Positions 54,548 to 64,000 of a stretch of DNA of 64,000 bases are shown piece by piece (position 1 is the stretch's first letter; each line of letters starts with the position of its first letter). Source of the DNA: Zygnema cylindricum. Its lineage: Eukaryota > Streptophyta > Zygnematophyceae > Zygnematales > Zygnemataceae. The stretch covers positions 245,948 to 309,947 of the forward strand of contig JBBHKE010000395.1 of assembly GCA_037447655.1 (NCBI GenBank), written 5' to 3'. A program made the translations under genes and the position numbers. The notes under the pieces were generated by a model that searched no databases, was not told the DNA's origin, and worked only from the letters and a program-made list of their open reading frames with translations.

Positions 54548-55342
54548 AACCTGAAAATCTGTGGGCTCCATTTCCCATATAATTAGCAGATCCAAAAGAA
54601 GCTAATCTCGATAATGCCGACTCAAAGTTGATATAAACCCAAATCAATGATCGCTTGACAATCATAACCCCAATACACCTTCACCTTTGTGAAAAGAAGA
54701 CCTTCTGTGTGCTCAGTTCCACCACAAAATGGAAAGATTGAAAATGTGTTTTGGACAATATTCCCCACTTTGACTTTCCCACTGAATAGATGCCACCCTG
54801 GCACGCAAAGATTCTGATAAACTACACCCTTGTGTAGCTTGGACTCCCCAAAGTCCGCATCAAAAAAAAATCACTGAATTTGCTCACCCGAGCATTAAGT
54901 TATGGTTGGTCAAAGATGACCTTTATAGTTACAAGCTCTCCTAGAGAGAGGTACCTTAATATCACTAAGTCTTCGTCTGCCTACTCACGACTACCTACTA
55001 CTAAACTCTAGTCCAATAGGAACATTATATAGTATAAGAAGGTACGATGAGCGATGTACTTATTGTACGGCCATTGTACGACGTGGTCTTAAAGGTGACA
55101 TCTGCCAAATCGGGAGCCATGGTTCCTCCTCCCATCTTTTCCGATATCAAATAATATGGTGCCACGTGGCACCGCATGATGCTATCCCCGAAAGCCGCCG
55201 AAAGCTTATTGTGGGTGGCTGCTGTAATGGTGGCCGTCTAATCAGTTGTATTTATACGCCTTCAATTCGTTTTCATGCATGAATTGATTAATGCACGTTT
55301 TCGTTAGTCTGCTGTGAATTAGTCCTTTAGATCAATAGATAT
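54548..55342 (-). repeat. M4 5' LTR, start missing
   Basis: Begins next to ggcccataacc (PBS complement) with tgaaaatctgtgggctcc and tracks the 3' LTR to gatcaatagatat, then is replaced by an LTR-end sequence. The tRNA-like block is absent as a result. Confidence 0.8.
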
Positions 55343-55640
55343 TCCATTGCCCACAGAATTCGCAGATCCAAAAGAAGCTAATCTAGATAGTGCCGACTCT
55401 AAGTTGATATAAACCCAAATGATGGATCCCTTGACAATCAGAACCTCAATACACCTTCACCCCTGTGAATAGAAGACCTTCTGTGTGCTCACTTCCACCA
55501 CAGAATGTCTTCTCTTCACAGGGGTGAAGGTGTATTGGGGTTCTGATTGTCAAGGGATCATTCATTTGGGTTTATATCAACTTGGAGTCGGCACTATCTA
55601 GATTAGCTTCTTTTGGATCTGCGATTCTGTGGGCAATGGA
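55343..55640. repeat. Inverted pair of LTR ends (palindrome)
   Basis: Left arm 55343-55476 and right arm 55508-55640 are about 133 bp and roughly 96% complementary by eye, with a 31-bp spacer (ccttctgtgtgctcacttcc...). Both are the U5 end of the M4/H1-type LTR, facing outward. Confidence 0.85.
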
Positions 55641-55750
55641 GCCCATAGAATTTCAGGTTATGGGCCCACCATCTAGGGTGCCTATGTTCGATGGAACAGA
55701 CTTCACTTATTGGGAGTTTACAATGGAGGGATTGCTTTTCGAGAAGCACT
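55636..55750 (+). pseudogene. P3 gag start fragment
   Basis: The right arm of the palindrome continues into ATG (55636) MEPIEFQVMGPPSRVPMFDG and TDFTYWEFTMEGLLFEKHL, with a perfect PBS at 55656-55670, then stops at about 55750 at unrelated D1 LTR sequence. This is the clearest view of an LTR-encoded gag start joined to the PBS. Confidence 0.8.
55656..55670 (+). other. P3 PBS, perfect
   Basis: GGTTATGGGCCCACC immediately after an LTR end tttca. Confidence 0.85.
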
Positions 55751-56235
55751 TGGTTCATATCGACGTCCTACTTTTGATCTCTTACAATTATGTCTCGGAT
55801 GTTTGGACTAGTTTTTGTCCGTCCGATTCGATAAACCTTCCCGTATGATTTGTGGCACTCGTATGTGGATATTGGTCGCCACTCCGAAATATCTGCGTCA
55901 AATTTAATTGTCGACGCGTGTCCTTGCAGAAGTATAGTACCGTACCATATATTTTTCGAAATATTCAGTCCGAATTTTGTTCGTCTGAATCGAGGAATCT
56001 GCTTTTGTAATGCATGATGCATGTAACTAGATGTCGACGCCACTCCGTAAAACATGTATAGGCGACGCACGTCCCTATAGATGTACACTACACTATATTG
56101 TACTTCTGCTACTGTAACACTAATAAAGGTAAGTATTATAGCAAAAACTACTTAGAAAATATTCTAAGTCCTTAGTCCCTCTCACAACCCTATCAACTAA
56201 AATAAAGATTTCAATTTACATTACTCCCATAAATC
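55751..56235 (-). repeat. D1 3' LTR (partial)
   Basis: Starts TAATGTAAATTGAAATC at 56235 next to the PPT; homologous to 50420-50830. The left boundary with P3 gag is approximate. Confidence 0.65.
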
Positions 56236-56259
56236 TTTAGACTCAGTTACTCACTTAGT

Positions 56260-56363
56260 CTAATTGCTTTTGCAAAACTACAACTTAGGGGCGCGAAGTG
56301 CTTTAGTTAATATGTCAGCCATTATCTTCTCATCTGGTAAATAACACAATTTAATCACCTTTG
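56260..56363 (-). pseudogene. D1 RNase H C-terminal end
   Basis: Reads TKVIKLCYLPDEKIMADILTK then ALRAPKL and a stop; this matches the end of the C1 RNase H. Confidence 0.75.
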
Positions 56364-57492
56364 TGAAACTCTGAGACCTCCATTGGTCGTCAGAGTAGGC
56401 AGCTCACAAGAAGCTTATCTAGATTGTGCCGACTCCAAGTTGATACAAACCCACATGATTGACTCCTTGACAATCATAAACCCAATACAACTTCACCAAT
56501 GTTAAATAAGACTTTCTGTGTGCTTAGTTCCACCACAGAATGCAAAGTTAGAATATGAGTTTTGGACATATTCACCCACTTTGACTTTCCCTTAGAAATG
56601 CAGCCACCGTGGCAAGCAAAAACCTTGAGTGACTACACCCTTTTGTAGCGTGGACTCCTTTGAGTTTGCAGCAAAAATAATCTTTGAATTTGCTCCCCTG
56701 AGCAGTAAGTTATCGAGGGTCAAAGTTGACCTTTTGTACTGGAGCTCTCTCGGAGAGAGGCGGCTACCTACTAAATTTTCTAAGTCCTATCTCTCTCTAA
56801 ACTCTATCTATTGACGTACATCACCAATCACATTATTGTGTCGTAGAGAAAAAAGCAGGTGCCGGTATACTTTTTGTACGCCCATCGTACTACATGGCTG
56901 AAATATTGACACATGTCATATCCGGATTAGTTCCCGTAATATCCGGATTTGTCGTAATCCAATGTTGACGCGCCACGTGTCCTTTGACATGGCGATGACC
57001 GTAAAACGCCAAAGTACATATTCCGTGATCACGACGCCTATCATGGCCGTCCGATCAAAACAAGATATATTTCTAGCCGTTGAAAATAGACGCGCGGTAT
57101 TTGTTTCGTGGTCGAAACAAAAGCGCAGTATCCGTTTCATATAATACATAAAATAGTTATCGTCACAAAATTTTTATGCACTTCGTGTCTCCTTCGGTTA
57201 GCAGAACTGGTTGACTCCATATCTAAAAGTAGCGGCACGGTCATAGACTTATAGGATAAAACCTTCTACTTGGCCTTCGATAGATACCGTTCAAATCACG
57301 GTTCCGTCAAACTTTTGTAACACTAGCAAGATTGGCCTTCGGTCCTCTTTGAATGATCTAGGCAGCCATGGCTCTCTCCTCCTAGTCATGATGATTCGCG
57401 TTAAGTGTGGGGACTTGAGAGAAATTTAGAAGCGGAGTTGTATTTATCTTTGCCTTTATTTTACAATCTAAACCTAAAGAAAAAATTTAACG
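56364..57492 (-). repeat. Solo LTR in D1
   Basis: 1129 bp of the H1/M1-like LTR type flanked by a perfect TSD ctttg (56359-56363 and 57493-57497). End ...AGAGTTTCA is intact; the start has decayed (TGTT to CGTT). Removing it restores the D1 RNase H frame (VLTK|VIKLCYLP). Confidence 0.85.
57231..57310 (+). repeat. tRNA-like sequence, antisense in solo LTR
   Basis: acggtcatagacttatagga as A-box region and cgttcaaatca (57288-57298) as a B-box with two changes. Confidence 0.5.
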
Positions 57493-57497
57493 CTTTG

Positions 57498-58655
57498 TAA
57501 GCACTTTTTCTTTGACAAAATAAGTCAAACATCCTTTTTTGTCTTCTAAAAAAATGTGGCGGGGTTAAACAATAACAATTTTGTGGTTGTCACACTAGAT
57601 AGATTGAGGACTGTTTTACCCAAGTTCTTGTAGAATACCGCCAACCCATAGGAATTTGAAGGGTAGAAAACATTTGCATGTATTAAACATTGTGGATTGG
57701 TACATTTTGGTGCTTTTGTAGCGGCAAGTTCATCTCAATCTTAAGAACAAAGCGGTTGTAGATTTTAGGTAGCATGTCATAGCTTCTACTCACTCCAGCC
57801 TATATTTTCACCTTCTCCTCCCGGAGTCAAGCAAGATTTTTTTGGTAAAGCGAGATATCTCAGCACCCTTTTTTCTTTGCGGACCTTCGTTCAGTAGATA
57901 TCTCAACCCTTTTCTTTGCTTGTCTGTCTTTTTAAGTTCTGGACTTCAGGGGCCCCCATTCTTTAGATATCAAGTCTTCTGATTCATAAAATATATAAGA
58001 CTTATAACTTCATAATGCGTATGGTTTGAAGCCATAAGCTCTTCCTCCACGATCAGACTCACACACCATAATGCGAATGTGAATCACTTTCTTTCAATTT
58101 TGTTAATTCATGGGAGTTACAAATCATATATCTTTGTTTCAAATTTTTTAAATATTTTTATTTTTTTAGATTACAAATGGCCTTTTCTTTCATCTCTTTT
58201 CACTAAGACTCGGCCTCACCGAGGTCTTTCATCTCAAACATTGATGTTAAAGCTGCTTTATTAAAATTTATCTCATCCATTCAATTTCTTATTATTAGTA
58301 GGTCGTCCACATATACAACAATGTATACTATCCCATCCTCTCCTATCCTATCCTAGTAAGACATATACAGAATGATTTGAGCTAATTCTCTTAAAACCTA
58401 GCCATGTCAAAAACTCATCTTACTTCATTATCGCGCGGCTTGTTTTAGCCCATACAAAGATTTCATCAACTTACACACTAATTCTACCTTTCCCTTTTCT
58501 ACATACATTTCAGGTTGCTTCATCTAAATGGTTTCTTCTAACTCTCTATCCAAGAAGGGCATTTTAACATCCATTTGATGTATTTCCATATTCTCTATAA
58601 TTGCTAGACTTAGCGAAATTCTGACAGTGGGAAATATGACAACTGGAGAGAAGGT
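57498..58655 (-). pseudogene. D1 RNase H and RT (decayed)
   Basis: 57498-57600: YFVKEKVLTK and a CDN word of RNase H. 57600-58190 is too decayed to read. 58190-58655: RT with YVDD (58302-58313), LMKSLYGLKQAAR, EMYVEKGKVE, MEIHQMDVK. Stops are frequent. Cut at 58655 by C1. Confidence 0.65.
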
Positions 58656-59345
58656 TATTCAAAAGTAAGCTTTAGTAAGTCTTAGAAATTTGAGTCTAGG
58701 ACTTAGAATATTTTTGGAATACCAACTGTTCAATATTGACAAAATTTAGTGTGGATTTTTTGTAGTATCTACACGAATTGATATCTTTAAGTTAATTAGT
58801 GTGTAGGGCCGCCAATGAATGTAGACGTGATAAGAATCACCCGGATTTTTAGGGTATAGATATTGTTAATGGACAATTCTGGTCCAAACACTTAGATTTT
58901 TGTCAGTACAATGTCTGGTGAACCATGTACATACGTTTTAGATGTTTTCTAGATCTTTTAGATGTTTTTTAGATCTTTTGAGTATTTAGTTCAATTAGGA
59001 TTGATCATTTCAATTTAGAATGTACATTCTTCACAAGAATTAAGGAAATGAGAGCACTGAGTACAGTTTAAGGTGTTTTATGCTCTATTGTCTCTAATTT
59101 GCTTGTAGTACATGTTTGTTTGGTTGAAATACCTCTTTCGTTTGGAGTTACATATCTTACACTATAGATCTAGTCTTCTAGGCATTTCTCTTTGGGTTTG
59201 CTTCTGCTAACATGTCTGATAATGGCTCAGCTCCTATTGCAAGTGCTCCTATTAGCCCTAGTGCTCCACCTGCTTCTACTAGTGCAAGTGTGACTCCTAG
59301 TGGGAGTGGATCACAGCCGAGTCTGAATGCCCATGACCATCAACA
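58656..59345 (+). repeat. C1 5' LTR
   Basis: 690 bp if it runs to the PBS, as in the other elements. Starts TATTCAAAAG (3' copy TATTGAAAAG), so lacks the usual TG. Contains ttttagatgttttctagatc in tandem with a variant at 58940-58980, one unit more than the 3' LTR. Confidence 0.8.
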
Positions 59346-60230
59346 GGTTATGGGCCCACCGCCCAAATTGCCGGTTTTTGACGAAACTGACTACTTATAC
59401 TGGGAAGATATGTTGAGCTCATATTTCGAGTAGAGGGACTTGTCACCCATTGTGGAAGGAACAGCGGATGTGACTACGCCGGATTGAAGAAATAACAATC
59501 TCCATTGCCTGAACGTCTTGAAGCAGTCTATGACAAAAGATTTGGTAATGTCGTATCTTGAGATGAAGAAAGCAACTGATGTTTGGTTTAGTGTACGTGC
59601 TATGTATGTTCAGCTAGATGTTACCGTCCAGACAAACATAGCCACTCAAATTTTTGACTTTAAGTATTATGGAGGTAGTATGTCAGATCATTGTCATGCT
59701 ATGAAAAGGTTATTTCTTCAGAGTACTAGTGTAGGTGGGGACTTTTCACCACCTCAGCAGGCTATGTTGTTGATGAGAACTTTGCCCGATGAATATAAGG
59801 GAGCCATGGATAGGCTTAGGGCTATTCCACAGCGTCAATGGAACATTGCATTAGTAATTTAACTTATTTTGAGAAAAAGAAGCTAACCAAATGTCACAAA
59901 GAGGAAGTAGTAATTCTGTTGAGGCACTAGCTAACCAGTTTTCAGACTCTAAGATTGGCAATGGCACTGGCAGATGTAGTGGTCCTAGAAGGACACCTTT
60001 GACATGCTATTATTGTGATGAAAAAGAACATGTTTTCAGATTGTGTAATGCCTACAAGAGAGCGAAAGCTACAGGAAATTTTCGCACTGGTTGGGACGAA
60101 AGCCGGGTTCGTTCTCAATCTGGTGGATGGCCAACTTCTCTATTTAACGAACTAAAGGAGGAGGTTGTGAGCAGCTATCCCATCAACAGCGAAAAGAAAT
60201 ACTTTGCGATGGCACAAGCAACGGAAGGCG
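59212..60230 (+). pseudogene. C1 gag (broken)
   Basis: ATG 59212 lies in the 5' LTR; about 45 Ser/Ala/Pro-rich residues precede the PBS-encoded VMGPP. Stops at 59431 (TAG), 59485 (TGA) and 59860 (TAA). Core words: MTKDLVMSYLEMKKATDVW, FDFKYYGGSMSDHCH, AMLLMRTLPDEYKGAMDRL; CCHC zinc knuckle CYYCDEKEHVFRLC in frame 59891-60475. Related to TRG1 and TRG2 gag (ATGNFRTGWDESRV against LTRNFREGWDNNRV). Confidence 0.85.
59346..59360 (+). other. C1 PBS, perfect half tRNA-iMet match
   Basis: GGTTATGGGCCCACC, read within gag as VMGPP after HDHQQ. Confidence 0.85.
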
Positions 60231-60480
60231 TGGAGGAAGACGAATGGATAATGGACTCCAGTGCATCTGCCCACATGTGCTGCAATCGCCATCTATATGA
60301 GAGTATTCAATCTATTTCACCCATCAAAATTTATTTTAGTGATGATACCTTTGTTGAGTCAAAAGCAAAGGGGAGGGTGTCACTTATGTTGAACATAGAG
60401 GGAAAACCTGTGAAAAGGGTTTTGGAAGATGTGTTGCATGTCCCAGCTTTTAAAAGAAACTTTTTCTCAACGTAAGTGGT
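60231..60480 (+). pseudogene. C1 protease
   Basis: EWIMDSSASAHMC: the active-site D-S-G-A has Ser for Gly. Followed by HLYESIQSISPIKIYFSDDT, LEDVLHVPAFKRNFFST and a TAA at 60473. Would have cut the Gag-Pol polyprotein; the Gly loss should disable it. Confidence 0.8.
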
Positions 60481-61690
60481 AGAAAAGAAAGGTTTTAAAA
60501 CTATATCTGAGAATGGAAAGAAAACAGTGAGTAAGAATGGGAAAATAGTTGCAAATGGATTTGCTGGAGGAAACAATTTGTATCGGTTGAGTCTTGCAAA
60601 TGATAATGACAATGATGTTATGTACTCAAGTGTAATCAGTGATTGTGAGTTATGGTATAAACGTTTAGAATATGTGAATTATGATAGATTAGAAAAGATG
60701 GTAAATCAAAAAATGGTGGAAGGTGTAAAAATTAGTCAAAAACCAGCATCAAATGTATGTGATGGTTGTGCAATGGGAAAAATTCATTAGTTGCCTTTCC
60801 CTTTGCAAACTGATCATAGAAGTAGCAGGGTGCTAGAACTAATTTATTCAGATGTATGGGGGCCATCTAGGTATCTATCTGTGGGAGGTGCTAAGTTTAT
60901 GCTTACCTTTACTGATGACTATAGTAGATTTACTACAGTTTATTTTTTAAAGAGTAAGGATGAAGTTTTTTCAAAATTTAAGGAGTATAAGGCTTGGATT
61001 GAAAATGTGCCTGAGAGAAAGATAGGGGGATTCAGATCTGATAATGGAGGGGAGTACATTTCTAATGAATTTGCAGAATTCCTAAAATTGCATGGAATCT
61101 CACGTCAGCTAACCATTCCCTATTCTCCGAAACAAAATGGTGTTTGAGAGAGGATGAATAAGACCATATCAGAGTGTGCTAGGACAATGATGGCTGATAT
61201 GGACGTAGATTACAAGTTTTGGGCTAAGGCCATGAATTGTGCAGCTTATTTAAAAAACAAGCTAGAAACAAGGGCAGTAAAGGATAAAACACCTTACGAA
61301 ATGTGGACAGGACAAAAACCAGATGTTAGTCACTTCAAAGTTTTTGGAAGTAAGATATTCTTGCTAGATAATGATCCACAAAAATGGAAATTAGAGCCAA
61401 AAGGCATACCAGGCTTATTTTTAGGGTATGATGATCATGCTAAGGGTTATAAAGTTTATGACATTAGGAGAAATAGAGTTGTGGTAGCCAGAAACATCAT
61501 AGTGAAGGATGAGGGAAAAGGAATAGATGTATTTAGTCAGCGTACATATGAAAAGAAAGATAGAAGTGTTGATTATATCTTTTTAGAGGAAAATCCTATG
61601 TTTTTCAAGAAAAATGTAGAAAATGCATCTAGTTTAACTCAAAATGACTTCGAATCATCTTCTCCACCAGAAAACAGGAAGTGTTATGCC
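60481..61690 (+). pseudogene. C1 integrase
   Basis: Zinc domain damaged (LWYKRLEYVN where both His are Tyr; CDGCAMGK kept), TAG at 60788. Core: YSDVWGP and RSDNGGEY (first two Asp), then SPKQNGV with Lys in place of the catalytic Glu and a TGA at 61146. C-terminal part in frame 61154-61693 (YEMWTGQKPDVSHFKVFGSK, GYDDHAKGYKVYD). Inactive as read. Confidence 0.85.
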
Positions 61691-62930
61691 TGAAAGAGTT
61701 GTAGACTCTCCTCTACCTCAAGCCGAAACTGAATTACAACAGGAATCACATGTATCGAGGAGGAGGACCCAACCATCTATACCAGCGACAGAATTTCCAG
61801 GTGGAGTTAGGCAAAGTGCACGACTCAGGGGAGAAAGTGCAGCCTTTGCTCATTCTGCACACGTAGAAGAGCCTTTAACATTGAAAGAAGCTTTTTCGAG
61901 TAATGAAAGGGAACAATGGGTGGAAGCCGTCAATGAGGAAATGAAGTCCATCATGGAGGCCCAAACATGGGATGTGGTGGAACTTCCTCCAGGAAGAAAG
62001 GCTATTGGAAGTAAATGGGTGTTTAAATTAAAATTGAACCCAGATAATACCATAGACAGGTATAAGGCTCGCTTGGTTGCTAAGGGATATAATCAAAAGG
62101 AGGGGATAGATTATGAAGAAACTTTTTCACCAGTTGTAAGGTTTCCATCTGTCCGCATCTTACTTACATTAGCTGCCATAGAGTATTTTGACATCCACCA
62201 AATGGATGTCAAAACTGCATTTTTGCATGGTGATTTAGATGAGGTCATCTATATGAAGCAACCAGAGGGTTATAAGGAAGCAGGAAAATAAAATCTTGTG
62301 TGCAGACTTTTAAAATCTTTGTATGGCTTAAAACAGGCCCCTAGGCAATGGAACAGAAAGTTAGATGAGTTCTTGACAGGATTAGGATTTACAAGAATTA
62401 GCTCAGATGATTCACTATATGTGATGTGCGGTGATAATATTGATGAGGTGATATTCATTGGTGTGTATGTTGATGACTAGTTGCTAATTAGTAGGAACAA
62501 AGAAGGAATTGCTAGAGTAAAACATGCTCTTAATTCAAAATTTGAAATGAAGGATTTGGGTGAGGCTAAACACATTCTTGGAATACAAGTTGAAAAAGAT
62601 AGAAAAAAGAAAATCATTAGGCTAACACAAAAAGAAGCAATAGGAAACATGTTTGAAAAATTTGGCTTGGCTGATGCCAAGGGTTGTGCAACTCCTATGG
62701 AGTATAGGCAAAAACTTGAAGGAATGGAGCATGAGTTTGGAGTCATAATAGATGAGGAACTCAGTGCAGAAGAGCAAAAATTTATGTCCCAAGTACCCTA
62801 TAGACAAGTAGTAGAAAGTCTAATTTACTTCATGAATTGTACTACGCCCGATATAGCTGCAGCTGTTGGTGTATTGAGCAGAAGTCTGCATAATCCACGA
62901 AGAGAGACTGCGAGGCTGCAAAAAGGGTGT
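61691..62930 (+). pseudogene. C1 reverse transcriptase
   Basis: [52 protein letters not shown] at 62289, SLYGLKQAPRQWN, YVDD (62466-62477) followed at once by TAG (62478-62480), DLGEAKHILGIQVEKD, LTQKEAIGNMFEKF, YRQVVESLIYFMNCTTPD. A shift near 62930 leads to RNase H. The catalytic residues are kept. Confidence 0.86.
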
Positions 62931-63451
62931 TAAGGTATCTTGTTGGGACTAGAAATCTTTGGCTTACTTTAGGAGGGGACAAGGTAAGCAGTAATACTTG
63001 GAGTGATGCTAGCTATGGTGATGTGCCTAGTAGGAAGTCTACAACTGGGTATGTCATTCAGATTGGAAGTGGTACTTGTAGTTGGAGTAGTAAACTTCAA
63101 AAGGTCACAGCTCAATCTACTATGGAAGCCGAATACATGGCTGCGAGCGCAGCCTTGAAAGAGTTGCTATGGATTAAGGCATTTCTTCAAGAATTGGGTT
63201 TTACGCAACACGGGACACAAATAATGTGGTGCGACAATCAAGCAGCCATTTCCGTGGCTACAAACCCAAGTCACCATTTTAAGAGTAAACATGTGGACAT
63301 TCGGCTACATTTGGTACGTGAGAAAGTCTTTGCAAAAGTGGTAAAACTTTGTTATTTGCCTCATGAGAAAATGGTTGCGGACATGTTGACAAAAGCCCTT
63401 CCAGCTCCTAAATTGGAGTACTGCAGAAAAGCATGTGGTCTAAGTGTGTAA
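62927..63451 (+). pseudogene. C1 RNase H
   Basis: Uninterrupted 174-codon frame with WSDASYGD, TMEAEYMA, WCDNQAAISVA, HVDIRLHLV (acidic residues all present) and TKALPAPKLEYC before the stop, 10 bp ahead of the PPT. Confidence 0.88.
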
Positions 63452-63473
63452 GTCTTCTAAAGCTTAAGGGGAG

Positions 63474-64000
63474 TATTGAAAAGTAAGCTTTAGTAAGTCT
63501 TAGAAATTTGAGTCTAGGACTTAGAATATTTTTGGAATACCAACTGTTCAATATTGACCAAATTTAGTGTGGATTTTTTGTAGTATCTACACGAATTGAT
63601 ATCTTTAAGTTAAATAGTGTGTACGGCCGCCAATGAATGTAGACGTGATAAGAATCACCCGGATTTTTAGGGTATAGATATTGTTAGTGGACAATTTTGG
63701 TCCAAACACTTAGATTTTTGTCAGTACAATGTCTGGTGAACCATGTACATACGTTTTAGATGTTTTCTAGATCTTTTGAGTATTTAGTTCAATTAGGATT
63801 GATCATTTCAATACAGAATGTACATTCTACACAAGAATTAAGGAAATGAGAGCACGAGTGCAGTTTAAGGTGTTTTATGCTCTATTGTCTCTAATTTGCT
63901 TGTAGTACATGTTTGTTTGGTTGAAATACCTCTTTCGTTTGGAGTTACATATCTTACACTATAGATCTAGTCTTCTAGGCATTTCTCTTTGGGTTTGCTT
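63474..64000 (+). repeat. C1 3' LTR (window ends inside)
   Basis: First 527 bp of the LTR, aligned with 58656-59204. The part that would repeat the gag start lies outside the window. Confidence 0.9.

Larger units (their letters stand above)
51494..55342 (-). mobile_element. M4: second non-autonomous gag element of the H1 type
   Basis: Minus strand: 3' LTR 51494-52541, relic LTR start and PPT (52542-52603), charged tail with RT relic, gag (53308-54540), PBS, and a 5' LTR (54548-55342) cut before its start. Organised like H1 and lacking integrase and a usable RT or RNase H. A TRG-type LTR scrap (about 52870-53014) replaced part of the RNase H relic. Confidence 0.82.
55751..58655 (-). mobile_element. 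D1: decayed copia of a divergent lineage
   Basis: Minus strand: 3' LTR part (55751-56235), PPT-like gatttatgggag (56236-56247 region), end of RNase H, then, beyond a solo LTR, further RNase H and RT. The 5' half is missing because C1 begins at 58656. Protein words (KLCYLPDEKIMADILTKALRAPKL) are closest to C1. Confidence 0.75.
58656..64000 (+). mobile_element. C1: young copia, 3' LTR leaves window
   Basis: Plus-strand full-length copia: 5' LTR 58656-59345, PBS, gag, protease, integrase, RT, RNase H, PPT (agcttaaggggag, 63461-63473) and 3' LTR from 63474. The overlapping parts of the two LTRs differ at about ten positions plus one 18-bp indel by eye, roughly 2%, so the insertion is recent, yet gag-pol has about nine stops or shifts. 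A separate lineage from P1/M1 and the likely source of the TRG gag. Confidence 0.9.

Noticed and set aside
59212-62480. Possible stop-codon reassignment (TAG/TAA read as Gln), since several copia stops fall where Gln or a polar residue is plausible
   Set aside because: Other stops fall at Leu, Ser, Gly and Ala positions (for example TAG right after YVDD in C1, TAA where Ser is expected near 60473), so ordinary decay explains them.

Overview
The window is eukaryotic nuclear DNA made almost entirely of transposable elements. I see no host protein gene, rRNA or true tRNA gene. Ty1/copia LTR retrotransposons dominate. They carry a primer-binding site (PBS) GGTTATGGGCCCACC, complementary from memory to the anticodon-stem region of plant-type initiator tRNA-Met, so they look primed by a half tRNA as Drosophila copia is. 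The plant-type ending of that site and a retroelement fragment carrying a DNA C5-methyltransferase (reported for charophytes and dinoflagellates) suggest a streptophyte host, possibly a charophyte alga. That assignment is inference.

Layout. 1-7300: AT-rich intergenic DNA with MITEs (a TA-flanked family and a TAA-flanked Harbinger-like type). 7300-10345: truncated minus-strand copia pol. 10346-11007: no features. 11298-32378: one plus-strand copia (P1) split by two minus-strand copias. M1 (14237-23327) itself holds a gag-only element, TRG1 (18018-21620). M2 (24797-~31090) holds a solo LTR (27272-28535). 32379-33868 and 42243-42963: two halves of a plus-strand retroelement with a retropepsin and a C5-methyltransferase, split by the minus-strand non-autonomous element H1 (33874-42242). 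H1 in turn holds the gag-only element TRG2 (35848-39986) with an intact 485-codon gag. 42964-49461: mosaic of LTRs and gag/pol fragments, ending at an assembly gap. 49472-51132: mostly featureless DNA with one divergent LTR. 51133-58655: LTR fragments, non-autonomous element M4, an LTR-end palindrome and a decayed minus-strand copia (D1) with a solo LTR. 58656-64000: a young but stop-ridden plus-strand copia (C1) whose 3' LTR leaves the window.

How the parts relate. There seem to be two autonomous lineages, each with shortened partners. The P1/M1/M2/P2 lineage pairs with H1 and M4 (gag plus shrunken RT/RNase H relics). The C1/D1 lineage pairs with TRG1 and TRG2 (gag only). Partners would need Pol in trans. 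In the elements that keep the junction, gag starts inside the 5' LTR and is read through the PBS. Most P1/M/H-lineage LTRs carry an antisense tRNA-like sequence with A- and B-box-like motifs. Target-site duplications (TSDs) give the order of insertions. Nearly every ORF except the TRG2 gag is broken.
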